In this document: positions 17,791-26,375 of the stretch, piece by piece
Numbering within the stretch: position 1 is the first letter of the stretch
How the letters are laid out: every line of letters starts with the position of its first letter
Source: Vibrio rumoiensis
Lineage (GTDB): Bacteria > Pseudomonadota > Gammaproteobacteria > Enterobacterales > Vibrionaceae
Reading direction: 5' to 3'
NCBI RefSeq assembly: GCF_002218045.2
Contig: NZ_AP018686.1
Span: forward strand, 868,001-932,000
Length of the DNA stretch: 64,000 bases
Notes under the pieces: model-generated
What the model was told of the DNA's origin: nothing
What the model saw: only the letters and a program-made list of their open reading frames with translations
The model's database searches: none
Program-made: the position numbers and the translations under genes

Positions 17791-18822
17791 TTACAAGATC
17801 CCCGTAATGGCGATCCCTAAACCGACTCTTTGCTGGTTTTGGTTATAGTCAATCAAGCTACTACCATAACCACTTGAATATTTCGCATAGCCACGCACTT
17901 TCCCCCAAATAGGAAAGGTTAAACCAAGCTCCGCATAACCTTTATGGGTAGAAAAGTTCTCACGACCTAAAAATGAAAACTCTAAATCATTCCATTTATA
18001 CACACTCGAAAGTTCAAAATGCCCCATGTAGTCTTCAATATCAGGGTTATCATCACCACTCGAATCACTTGGATCATTCTTATCGCTTTCTGGAATTCGC
18101 CACCATGGCTGTAACGCAATAAGAAAGTTATCTTTGGCAAAATAAAACTGGCTATAAACTCGGTTCCAACTACGAGATAAATCTTGTCGCTGACCATTAG
18201 ATTCATGCTCTATACCGACGCCAAAAGCAGTCGTACCGCCAAATGGCGTCCATGAGGTTGGTGTGACGTAAAACAATTCAGGACGGTAATTGGTTTCTCT
18301 AAATGGGCGTGAAATTTCATCCGCATACACTTGCCAAAAAGACTTGAGCGTCATTCCAAAAAAGAGGCCATCCCCTTCAAATAAAAGATCAGAGTAATTC
18401 AATGGTACTTTAAAGCTGATCTGAAATTCGGCCTCAGCATGCTCCAGCCCTTCAGACCAATCAGTGCCTTCGTAAGCTTTATCATTAATACTGTCGCTAT
18501 AAGTGATTGGCAAAAGGTAATTTAAACGGTGCGCCGTCATCACAAAGGGTTCAAAGGCATTCTTTCGTTCGGTTTCTAGTCGATTAACGGCTAAATTCTC
18601 ATCTTCTTTTTTAGCTTGAACCGCGGTTCCTGACACATTACCTAACTGGCATTCGTCTCGAATATCTTGCAACGTTTTTGAGCCTGATTGTTGTTTCATT
18701 TTTTCCAACAAACACACATCGTAAGCACTCGGTATCTCATTATTAGACGGTGGCGACTCAGCCCACACACTCGGAACCCAACAGGCATTTAACAGTAACA
18801 TTTGAAACGAACTCACTTTCAT
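17791..18822 (-). CDS. pldA: Outer membrane phospholipase A1
   Basis: A 343-residue OMPLA. It has a signal peptide (cleavage after VWA, about residue 21), then a beta-barrel with the catalytic signature GVGIEHESNGQ, giving His206 and Ser208, and Asn220 in SRSWNRVY as the third member of the His-Ser-Asn triad. It hydrolyses outer membrane phospholipids when the membrane is perturbed and is active as a Ca-dependent dimer. An insert of ~70 residues between signal and barrel (residues 22-95, charged) is longer than in E. coli. It is monocistronic with its own terminator. Confidence 0.92.
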   Translation of the reverse strand: MKVSSFQMLLLNACWVPSVWAESPPSNNEIPSAYDVCLLEKMKQQSGSKTLQDIRDECQLGNVSGTAVQAKKEDENLAVNRLETERKNAFEPFVMTAHRLNYLLPITYSDSINDKAYEGTDWSEGLEHAEAEFQISFKVPLNYSDLLFEGDGLFFGMTLKSFWQVYADEISRPFRETNYRPELFYVTPTSWTPFGGTTAFGVGIEHESNGQRQDLSRSWNRVYSQFYFAKDNFLIALQPWWRIPESDKNDPSDSSGDDNPDIEDYMGHFELSSVYKWNDLEFSFLGRENFSTHKGYAELGLTFPIWGKVRGYAKYSSGYGSSLIDYNQNQQRVGLGIAITGIL

Positions 18823-19057
18823 GGCTTATCCTTGATCACTGTTTTGATAGGAATATCAGCATACCAATTCATATTGACAATTTATATATCGAGCGGATAT
18901 TTATAACAAAATACAAACATTTATGATGATATAGAGACATAAAAGCTGTGAGACTTATCGACTCAATGAGTATGCTGTTTTACATCGCGCCGCTTTTAAG
19001 GCACATTTTGATGGATACGTTCGAATCCATGCCAACAACGACAGATAGGTTCTGATA

Positions 19058-19636
19058 ATGAAAAAATCACATTGGTTACTCTTAATGCTTGCCGCGCCTA
19101 CTGCTTATGCCGATGTCATCATTACGCCGATGGTTGGCTATACACTCGGTGGCGAAGTAGAAGATTCTAGTGGTAATAAATATGACTTTAAGGGAAGCGA
19201 AAGCTACGGCTTATCTATTGAAGTGCCCGTTGAAAATGGCCAGCTCGGACTATTCTATTCCTATCAGGATAATGAATTGGAATCTTTGGATTATGACACT
19301 TCAATCCAGTACTTAATGATTCAAAGTCGTTTGAACATGCCGATCAACAATGACGCATTAGGGTATTTGGGCGTGGGATTAGGCGGCTCTTATACTGATG
19401 TCGATTGGGCTGATAATAAGTATGGTTTTGCGGCCAGTATTTATGCAGGGTTGGAGTACAACATCACTGAGAATTTAGCCTTAACCGGACAAGTCCGTTG
19501 GTTAGGCACCGTGGTCGATAACGATTCACAAAGTGCCTGTTACGCAAACCAAAGTTCAAGTAATTGTTATATTCAATTTGAGTCAGACTGGATGAACCAA
19601 TTCCAGTCTAACGTAGGTGTCGCGTTTCGATTTTAA
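19058..19636 (+). CDS. Small outer membrane beta-barrel protein
   Basis: A 192-residue protein with a signal peptide (cleaved after AYA, about residue 18). Alternating amphipathic strands run through to a C-terminal aromatic residue (VGVAFRF), the outer membrane insertion signal. The size suggests an eight-stranded OmpA/OmpW-like barrel. Two cysteines near residues 168 and 176 may form a loop disulfide. No specific function is visible. Confidence 0.75.
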   Translation: MKKSHWLLLMLAAPTAYADVIITPMVGYTLGGEVEDSSGNKYDFKGSESYGLSIEVPVENGQLGLFYSYQDNELESLDYDTSIQYLMIQSRLNMPINNDALGYLGVGLGGSYTDVDWADNKYGFAASIYAGLEYNITENLALTGQVRWLGTVVDNDSQSACYANQSSSNCYIQFESDWMNQFQSNVGVAFRF

Positions 19637-19660
19637 GCCTGAGTGTTAGCAACGAAAACC

Positions 19661-20965
19661 TTACGCTCTGTAAGCTAAGTCACCATAAACATATGTCGCA
19701 TGCACGGTTCGGTCATCCCCTAAGCTCATCAGTACAAAGAGTTTCTCTTCTAAGGTTTTGGCTTGTTGCATGCGAAATTTCATCAAAGTAGTAGCATTCG
19801 GTTCTAACACCACAAAATCCGCTTCTTTTCCCACTTCTAGACTGCCAATTTTATCATCGAGATATAAGGCTTTTGCACCGCCTAGTGTCGCTTGATAGAG
19901 CGATTTCACAGGATGCAGTTTCTTCTGCTGTAACTGCATAATTTTGTAGGCTTCACTCATGGTTTGCATCAGTGAGAATGATGTGCCAGCGCCAACATCG
20001 GTCCCCATTCCTACTCGAACCCCAAAGCCTTCCATGCGATTTAAATCAAACAGCCCTGAGCCTAAAAACAAGTTAGAGGTTGGGCAAAAGGCAATCGCTG
20101 AACCCGATTCCGATAAGCGTTGGCATTCACAATCCGACAAATGAACACCATGAGCAAACACCGATCTCGGGTGCAATAACCCATGATGATCGTACACGTC
20201 CAAATAGCCTTCTCGTTCTGGAAATAAGGATTTTACCCATTCGATCTCTTGTTTGTTTTCCGATAAATGGGTGTGCATATACACGCTTGGGTATTCTTGC
20301 AGTAATTTTCCAACCATATCGAGCTGCTCTGGAGAGCTTGTCGGTGCAAAACGAGGGGTGACGGCGTAGGATAAACGACCATTATCGTGCCATTTTTCAA
20401 TCAGCTCTTTTGAATCTTGATAGCCGCACTCTGGTGTATCGGTAAGATAATCAGGCGCATTTCGATCCATTAAGACTTTACCGGCTATCATACGTAAATT
20501 ACGTCGTTTGGCTTCTTGGAAAAACACATCGACTGATTGTTTGTGCACCGTACCAAAAACCAATGCGGTGGTAGTGCCGTTGGTCGCCAGTTCGTCTAAA
20601 AAGATTTTTGCTACTTTCGCGGCATATTCAGGGTCTTTAAAACGCTCTTCTTCTGGGAAGGTATAATTTTCAAGCCAATCTAAAAGTTGCTCGCCATAAG
20701 AAGCGATCATACCGGTTTGTGGGTAATGGATATGCGTATCGACAAAGCCCGCAGTGATGATTTTATCTTGATAGTTAACCATCTCAAATTCACCGTTGAG
20801 ACTCGCAAGGGTGGTAATGTAATCGCCAACGTGAGTAATGATGCCGTTTTCAACCACCAATAATCCATCTTCGAAATAACGATAAGCGTTGTCTAGCCCG
20901 ACTTCACTAGGGTCTGCAACGAGTTGAATAATAGAACTACGATAAGCCGTATTGACTTGTGACAT
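19661..20965 (-). CDS. guaD: Guanine deaminase
   Basis: A 434-residue amidohydrolase with the metal-binding VDTHIHYPQTG motif, followed by YGEQLLDWLENYTFP, the fingerprint of guanine deaminase, and later HTHLSE and GMGTDVGAGTSFS. It converts guanine to xanthine. The start chosen is the ATG at 20963-20965, which has AGGAAG six bases upstream; an in-frame ATG at 20986 lies before that ribosome site. It is the last gene of a leftward xdhA-xdhB-xdhC-guaD set, supplying xanthine to the dehydrogenase. Confidence 0.94.
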   Translation of the reverse strand: MSQVNTAYRSSIIQLVADPSEVGLDNAYRYFEDGLLVVENGIITHVGDYITTLASLNGEFEMVNYQDKIITAGFVDTHIHYPQTGMIASYGEQLLDWLENYTFPEEERFKDPEYAAKVAKIFLDELATNGTTTALVFGTVHKQSVDVFFQEAKRRNLRMIAGKVLMDRNAPDYLTDTPECGYQDSKELIEKWHDNGRLSYAVTPRFAPTSSPEQLDMVGKLLQEYPSVYMHTHLSENKQEIEWVKSLFPEREGYLDVYDHHGLLHPRSVFAHGVHLSDCECQRLSESGSAIAFCPTSNLFLGSGLFDLNRMEGFGVRVGMGTDVGAGTSFSLMQTMSEAYKIMQLQQKKLHPVKSLYQATLGGAKALYLDDKIGSLEVGKEADFVVLEPNATTLMKFRMQQAKTLEEKLFVLMSLGDDRTVHATYVYGDLAYRA

Positions 20966-21012
20966 TGATGACTTCCTTGTATCCATCGTCTGATCGGTAT
21001 GGCTTTAATGGC

Positions 21013-21879
21013 CTAACCAACCAAAGTGTTGTGTTTTAATGGGCGCTTCGCTTCTAACGTTTCACCCTGATAATGCGCGATCAACTCACCCGCCACCGAA
21101 ACGGCGATTTCTGCGGGGTGTTTACCTTTGACTATGGCAATGCCTATCGGACATTGCATTTTTTCTATCGTACCTTGCTCAAAGCCTCGGTGAGCTAGAC
21201 GTAAATCAAATTTTTTACGTTTGGTTTGAGAGCCAATCATGCCAAAGTAACTAAAGTGATCTTGGCTTAAAATCTCACGGGCTAAATCAAAATCAAGCTG
21301 ATGATTATGAGTCATCACCAAATAGTAACTATTGAGCGGCATGTGCTTAATTTCCCCCACAGGATCATCCGTCACTAATTTATGCACGTTGGGCGCTAAA
21401 TAATCAGGAAATTCGGCTTCTCGCTCATCAACCCAGGTAATTTTAAACGGTAAGGTTTGCACGATATTGACTAACGCTTTCGCGACATGTCCTGCGCCGA
21501 ATAATACTAAATGATGTTGATTAAAACCGATTGGCTCAAAGCTCAGAGTCGCCATGCCGCCACAACATTGACCTAAACGAGCCCCTAAATTAAAGCGCTC
21601 GATATGGATTTTGTTATCGGTTTTTCCATCACCAATGCTGATCAACATTTCACGAGCCATTTGCGTGGCGAGGTGCTCTAAATGCCCTCCGCCAATCGTC
21701 GCATACAGTTCATTGCGCGTGACAATCATCTTGGTGCCAGCGTCACGAGGCACAGAGCCTTTATCTTCCAATACAGAAACCAAAATACATGCCTCACCTT
21801 GCTGCTCGAGTAAGGCAAGTTGTTGAATCCAAGAAACTTGGCTCGTTGGATTCGAATGTTCATTTCCATAAGTAGGCAT
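21013..21879 (-). CDS. xdhC: Xanthine dehydrogenase accessory protein XdhC
   Basis: A 288-residue XdhC/CoxI-family protein. The N-terminal domain has ILVSVLEDKGSVPRDAGTKM and an ATIGGGHLE loop. The C-terminal Rossmann domain contains LVLFGAGHVAKALVNI and YFGMIGSQTKRKKFDLRL. XdhC binds and sulfurates molybdenum cofactor and inserts it into xanthine dehydrogenase. It is 47 bp upstream of guaD and 183 bp downstream of xdhB; that gap is filled by a structured repeat. Confidence 0.93.
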   Translation of the reverse strand: MPTYGNEHSNPTSQVSWIQQLALLEQQGEACILVSVLEDKGSVPRDAGTKMIVTRNELYATIGGGHLEHLATQMAREMLISIGDGKTDNKIHIERFNLGARLGQCCGGMATLSFEPIGFNQHHLVLFGAGHVAKALVNIVQTLPFKITWVDEREAEFPDYLAPNVHKLVTDDPVGEIKHMPLNSYYLVMTHNHQLDFDLAREILSQDHFSYFGMIGSQTKRKKFDLRLAHRGFEQGTIEKMQCPIGIAIVKGKHPAEIAVSVAGELIAHYQGETLEAKRPLKHNTLVG

Positions 21880-21908
21880 AGCTATTTCCTTTTAATAGGC
21901 TATGAAAC

Positions 21909-22023
21909 TGTCATCCTGAATAGCGACGAAGGAGCGTAGTTCAGGATCTCCATAAGTAATCGATGAATCAACCAAACACTTTAGGAGATTCCAAACAGCT
22001 CGTCCCTCGCTTTTGGAATGACA
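21909..22023. repeat. 115-bp multi-hairpin intergenic repeat
   Basis: An intergenic palindromic unit bounded by TGTCAT (21909-21914) and ATGACA (22018-22023). Inside, TCCTGAA/TTCAGGA forms one arm, ATTCCAAA/TTTGGAAT another, and GGATCTCC pairs with GGAGATTCC between them, so the whole can fold as a branched cruciform. It lies between xdhB and xdhC. It resembles dispersed repeats of Vibrio genomes; only one copy is in this window. Confidence 0.7.
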
Positions 22024-22062
22024 CGGTATTTATGACAACTATCAAGAACACCACAAACTGAT

Positions 22063-24480
22063 TTAAGCTTGTACTCGATGATTTTCTACTAAAGTCGCTT
22101 TAACCGTAGAACTCCCCGCTCTCGCCTTTTCCATTGCCCACAATACTCGCTCTGGTGTGGCTGGCGTATCAAGGTGTACAGTGACTCTTTCACCTTCTTG
22201 AGCATTCTCTAGTGCCACGGCGTGCACGGCATCTTTTAACGCGCTCCAGACCGACATTCCTAGCATAAACGGTGGCTCACCAACGGCTTTCGAGTTAAAC
22301 ACCGTATCTTCTGGGTTACTGCGGTTTTGCACGATATTGGTTCTAAAATCAATGGGCATATCCGCAATCGCTGGGATTTTGTAGCTGGCGGGGCCGCTGG
22401 TCATCAAGCGCCCTTTTTCATTCCACACCAATTCTTCCGTAGTCAGCCAACCAACACCTTGTATAAAGCCGCCTTCTATCTGACCAATATCAATCGCAGG
22501 GTTTAGCGATGCTCCCACATCATGCAAAATATCAGTACGTAGAATTTTGTACTCACCCGTTAAAGTATCCACAATCACTTCTGAGCACGATGCACCATAA
22601 GCGAAGTAGTAGAATGGACGGCCACGCGCTTTTTCATGATCATAATGAATCTTCGGCGTGCGATAGAACCCCGTACTCGACAACGATACTTGGTTGAAAT
22701 ATGCCTGTTGAACAAATTCAGCAAACGGGATCAATTGATCGCGCACCTCGACCACACCATTGTTAAAGACCACCTCTTCTGGCGTCACTTTGTAGTGATT
22801 TGAGGCGAAATCAATCAAACGTGCTTTGATCGTCATCGCAGCATTTTGCGCCGCTTTACCGTTCAAGTCAGTACCGGATGAAGCCGCGGTTGGCGAAGTA
22901 TTCGGTACTTTGTCAGTATTGGTGGCGGTGATTTGAATTTGGTCGATATCGACGCTGAACTCTTGCGCGACAATTTGCGCCACTTTAGTGTTCAACCCTT
23001 GCCCCATCTCAGTACCACCATGGTTCAAATGAATACTACCATCAGTATAAATATGAATAAGCGCACCGGCCTGGTTTAAGAACGTCGCGGTAAATGAAAT
23101 ACCAAATTTGACGGGTGTTAATGCTATGCCCTTTTTCAAGATTGGACTATTGGCATTAAATTCCTCGATTTCTCTACGACGTTTTTGATATTCACTGGTT
23201 TTTTCTAACGCTTCCGTGATTTCTAATAAGCAGTTATCTTCTACTTTTTGATAGTAGTGAGTGGTATCTCGACCTTCTCCGCCGTAGTAGTTTGTTTTAC
23301 GGATTTCCAGCGGATCTTTACCAAGGTAATGCGCGATTTCATCCATGATATGTTCAATGGTCATCATGCCTTGCGGGCCACCAAAACCACGATAAGCGGT
23401 ATTCGATGCGGTGTTGGTTTTGCAGCGATGTCCTACTACTTTGGCATCACCTAGGTAATAAGCGTTATCCGAGTGGAACATTGCACGGTCGACAATGGAA
23501 TGTGATAAATCAATCGAATAACCACAATCACCTGAGTTAATTAATTCCGCGCCATGAATACGCCCATCATCATCAAAACCAATACGATACTGGTTATAGA
23601 ATGGATGACGCTTACCCGTCATGATCATATCGTCACTGCGCCATAAGCGAATTTTGGTTGGCTTTTGGGTTAAGCTTGCAATCACTGCGGCAATACAAGC
23701 TGGGGCATTCGCTTGGGTTTCTTTCCCCCCAAAGCCACCGCCCATACGACGCATGTCCACCACCACTTTATGCATTGCAACGCCCAACACTTCCGCCACT
23801 ACTTTTTGAATTTCAGTTGGGTTTTGAGTTGAGGTATAAACGATCACACCACCGTCTTCGGCTGGCACAACACTACTGGCTTGGGTTTCTAAATAAAAAT
23901 GCTCTTGACCACCAATATTCAGCTCGCCCTCTAATACGTGCTTGGCAGAAGCGAGCGCGCTTTGATAATCACCACGCTGTTGCACATGGGTTTCATGCAC
24001 AAAGTGTTTTTTCTCAAGCGCTTCTTTAACATCCAAAATAGCCGGTAATGGTTCAAATTCAATCTCAGCCGCTAAGGCCGCTTTACGTGCGGTTTCCATA
24101 TCTTTAGCCGCCACCGCGATAATAGGTTGGCCATAATATTCCACCACGCCATCGGCTAATAATGGGTCACCAGGAAATACTGCGCCAATATCCAACTCCC
24201 CGGGCACATCTTTACTGGTGATCGCAATCTCAACGCCATCAAATTCGTAGCAAGGATCGGTATTGATACTGACAATCTTGGCATGCGCTTCGGTACTTAA
24301 ACGGCAATACACATGCAACTGATTAGGAAACTCTAAGCGATCATCCACATAAATTGCTTCACCTGAAACCTGCTTGCTAGCGCTATCGTGTTTGACGGAC
24401 TTACCAACACCCGTTTTAAGATCTTGCTTATATTGTGTGAGTAGCTCGTCGTAGCTTAATTTTGGAGAATGATTAGACAT
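22063..24480 (-). CDS. xdhB: Xanthine dehydrogenase molybdopterin-binding subunit
   Basis: An 805-residue molybdoenzyme large subunit. It starts at the ATG of MSNHSPKLSYDELL (24478-24480), preceded by GAGGG; an ATG at 24501 is inside the upstream gene. Family motifs include GGQEHFYLETQ, RMGGGFGGKE, the AYRGFGGPQGM molybdopterin loop and, near the C-terminus, the active-site Glu in KAVGEPPFMLG. With XdhA it oxidises hypoxanthine and xanthine to urate. It overlaps the xdhA stop by 8 bp, indicating coupled translation. Confidence 0.95.
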   Translation of the reverse strand: MSNHSPKLSYDELLTQYKQDLKTGVGKSVKHDSASKQVSGEAIYVDDRLEFPNQLHVYCRLSTEAHAKIVSINTDPCYEFDGVEIAITSKDVPGELDIGAVFPGDPLLADGVVEYYGQPIIAVAAKDMETARKAALAAEIEFEPLPAILDVKEALEKKHFVHETHVQQRGDYQSALASAKHVLEGELNIGGQEHFYLETQASSVVPAEDGGVIVYTSTQNPTEIQKVVAEVLGVAMHKVVVDMRRMGGGFGGKETQANAPACIAAVIASLTQKPTKIRLWRSDDMIMTGKRHPFYNQYRIGFDDDGRIHGAELINSGDCGYSIDLSHSIVDRAMFHSDNAYYLGDAKVVGHRCKTNTASNTAYRGFGGPQGMMTIEHIMDEIAHYLGKDPLEIRKTNYYGGEGRDTTHYYQKVEDNCLLEITEALEKTSEYQKRRREIEEFNANSPILKKGIALTPVKFGISFTATFLNQAGALIHIYTDGSIHLNHGGTEMGQGLNTKVAQIVAQEFSVDIDQIQITATNTDKVPNTSPTAASSGTDLNGKAAQNAAMTIKARLIDFASNHYKVTPEEVVFNNGVVEVRDQLIPFAEFVQQAYFNQVSLSSTGFYRTPKIHYDHEKARGRPFYYFAYGASCSEVIVDTLTGEYKILRTDILHDVGASLNPAIDIGQIEGGFIQGVGWLTTEELVWNEKGRLMTSGPASYKIPAIADMPIDFRTNIVQNRSNPEDTVFNSKAVGEPPFMLGMSVWSALKDAVHAVALENAQEGERVTVHLDTPATPERVLWAMEKARAGSSTVKATLVENHRVQA

Positions 24481-25954
24481 AAGACGTGACCCTCGTTTCA
24501 ATGCTGTGTTGCTTAAAGTTATTGCTGTTTTGCTGTGACATGACCTTGGTTTGTTGCTCTAGGAAAAAACGCAGAAGCATGTTGCACGCGGTTTTTGAGC
24601 GATATTCTTTGCTGGCTCTAAAGTCAGACAATGGCTCAAAATCTTGTGCTAATTGCGCCATGGCTGCTTCAATTGATGATTTATTCCAAGCCTGACCTAT
24701 TAACGATTTTTCACACAAATCTGCGCGTTTCGGTGTGGCGGCCATTCCACCAAACGCCACACGGGCATCGACAATCACGTCATTTTCAATGGTGAAGTTA
24801 AACGCGCCGCACACCGCGGAAATATCATCATCAATACGTTTAGATAATTTATAAGCGCTGAAGATCTGCTGATCATTTTCAGGCTTAGGAATGATGATTT
24901 GTTCGATGAATTCCGATTCTTGCTGAACCGTCACTTTGTAATTAATAAAGTATTCATCAATTGCGACTTCTCGGACTTGTTGCCCTTTTCGCAATTTCAG
25001 ACGGGCATTAAGTGCAATAAGAAGAGGGGGCGTGTCACCAATAGGAGACGCATTGGCAACATTACCCCCAATAGTGCCTTGGTTACGTACTTGCAATGAT
25101 GCAAAGCGATGCAGTAAGTGACCAAAATCTGGGTAATATTTAGCGAGTGTGGCGTAACAATCACTGATCGGCATATTGGCGCCAATCACGATGTCTTGTT
25201 CGGTTTCATGGATGGTTTTCATATCCATAACGCCAGTGACGTTAATCAAGGTTTCAATTTCACGATGGAACTGAGTGACTTCCAACGCCAAGTCCGTACC
25301 ACCTGCCACCAATTTGGCTTTTGGATGACGCTCATATAACTCAGCTAATTCATCGGTAGTCGTCGGTGAAAAACTGGTTAAATTCCCTTGCACTAACGGC
25401 GCGGTTTTTGATTCAATTTTTTCAAGTTTGGCGATGGTTTGTTGCTCAAGTTCAGCAAACTGATCAAGCAAAGGCTGATCAGAGCTTAATGATAAAGCGG
25501 CATCAACAATCGGACGATAACCCGTGCAGCGACAAAGGTTACCCGCCAATGATTCCATCACATCTTCTTTATCGGCACTTGGTTTATTTTTACTCAACGC
25601 AAACATCGACATTATAAAGCCCGGTGTGCAGTAACCACATTGTGAACCATGAAAATCCACTAAGGCCTGCTGGACTGGGTGCAATGATTGTTTGTTTTTT
25701 AGATCTTCAACCGTAATCAATTGCTTGCCGTGTAATGACGACACAAAGGTCAAACATGAATTGACACTGCGATATTGCAACTTGCCATCCACAAGCTCAC
25801 CAAGTACTACGGTACACGCACCGCAATCACCAGAACCACAGCCTTCTTTGGTACCGGTTTTATGTAACTCGGTACGTAGATAATTTAACACTGTCATATT
25901 GGGTGAAATATTGGTTTCACGCTTCAGTGTTTGATTGAGTAAAAACGTAATCAA
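24473..25954 (-). CDS. xdhA: Xanthine dehydrogenase small subunit (2Fe-2S and FAD)
   Basis: A 493-residue subunit. The N-terminal plant-type ferredoxin domain has GCGSGDCGACTVVLG. It is followed by the second 2Fe-2S domain (CGYCTPGFIMS and NLCRCTGYRPI), then the FAD-binding domain (LVAGGTDLALE, TIGGNVANASPIGD) and the CO-dehydrogenase-type C-terminal domain. It carries electrons from the molybdenum centre to NAD. It is the first gene of the xdhABC-guaD operon; the upstream region has a promoter overlapped by a RutR-like box. Confidence 0.95.
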   Translation of the reverse strand: MITFLLNQTLKRETNISPNMTVLNYLRTELHKTGTKEGCGSGDCGACTVVLGELVDGKLQYRSVNSCLTFVSSLHGKQLITVEDLKNKQSLHPVQQALVDFHGSQCGYCTPGFIMSMFALSKNKPSADKEDVMESLAGNLCRCTGYRPIVDAALSLSSDQPLLDQFAELEQQTIAKLEKIESKTAPLVQGNLTSFSPTTTDELAELYERHPKAKLVAGGTDLALEVTQFHREIETLINVTGVMDMKTIHETEQDIVIGANMPISDCYATLAKYYPDFGHLLHRFASLQVRNQGTIGGNVANASPIGDTPPLLIALNARLKLRKGQQVREVAIDEYFINYKVTVQQESEFIEQIIIPKPENDQQIFSAYKLSKRIDDDISAVCGAFNFTIENDVIVDARVAFGGMAATPKRADLCEKSLIGQAWNKSSIEAAMAQLAQDFEPLSDFRASKEYRSKTACNMLLRFFLEQQTKVMSQQNSNNFKQHSIETRVTSYV

Positions 25955-26041
25955 AGTGCTTCTCCTGTGCTCACTTATTCGCTATTTGAAAACGGCTTTT
26001 TTATCGTACCGTTTAACCTATAGCTCACTTCCTGTACATTC

Positions 26042-26071
26042 AGTATTGGATTTCTTGACTCAATGGTCAAG
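26042..26071 (-). promoter_or_regulatory. xdhA promoter with overlapping RutR-like operator
   Basis: On the minus strand TTGACCATTGAGTCAA (complement of 26055-26070) matches the E. coli RutR consensus TTGACCANNTGGTCAA at 12 of 14 defined positions. Its first six bases double as a -35 hexamer (TTGACC) placed 17 bp from an AATACT -10 hexamer (complement of 26042-26047). The arrangement would let a TetR-type protein occlude polymerase. The likely regulator is the RutR-like gene at 28062-28667. Binding is inferred. Confidence 0.65.
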
Positions 26072-26139
26072 TTTTAGCGATCACATTTTTTAAACAATTT
26101 TGCAACACTTTGATTTTTTGCATTTTAATTTTTTCTCAT

Positions 26140-26301
26140 ATACCAATTAATATAAGTAAATGATCTAAATTAGCGTAGGAAAAAAGCTTGATAACAAGGC
26201 ATAAAATTTCTGTTAGTAGCTGCCCTACATACAAATTTTATAACGTAGTTAGCAAGTTTTTTAACAAGCTAAGGCGATCAGTTACTTATTGCGATTGGTA
26301 T
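26140..26301. repeat. 162-bp MITE-like element with ATACCAAT terminal inverted repeats
   Basis: Bounded by ATACCAAT (26140-26147) and ATTGGTAT (26294-26301). The homology of the two ends continues inwards for about 30 bp (AATATAAGTAAATGATC against the complement CAATAAGTAACTGATC). It has no coding capacity. It sits between the xdhA promoter region and the permease gene. A related shorter element with the same ends is at 34744-34883. Confidence 0.65.
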
Positions 26302-26320
26302 TAAGTCTTGAAAAAACAAA

Positions 26321-26343
26321 AATGCCGACACTAGGCCGGCATT
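26321..26343 (-). terminator. Terminator of the permease gene
   Basis: AATGCCG (26321-26327) and CGGCATT (26337-26343) form a hairpin whose minus-strand transcript continues into TTTTGTTTTTT. It lies 33 bp past the permease stop. Confidence 0.8.
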
Positions 26344-26375
26344 CAAAAGGATATGTAGGTATAAACTAGTTTAGA

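Noticed and set aside
18861..18868. ATACCAAT upstream of pldA
   Set aside because: No inverted partner nearby; a single octamer in AT-rich DNA is not enough.
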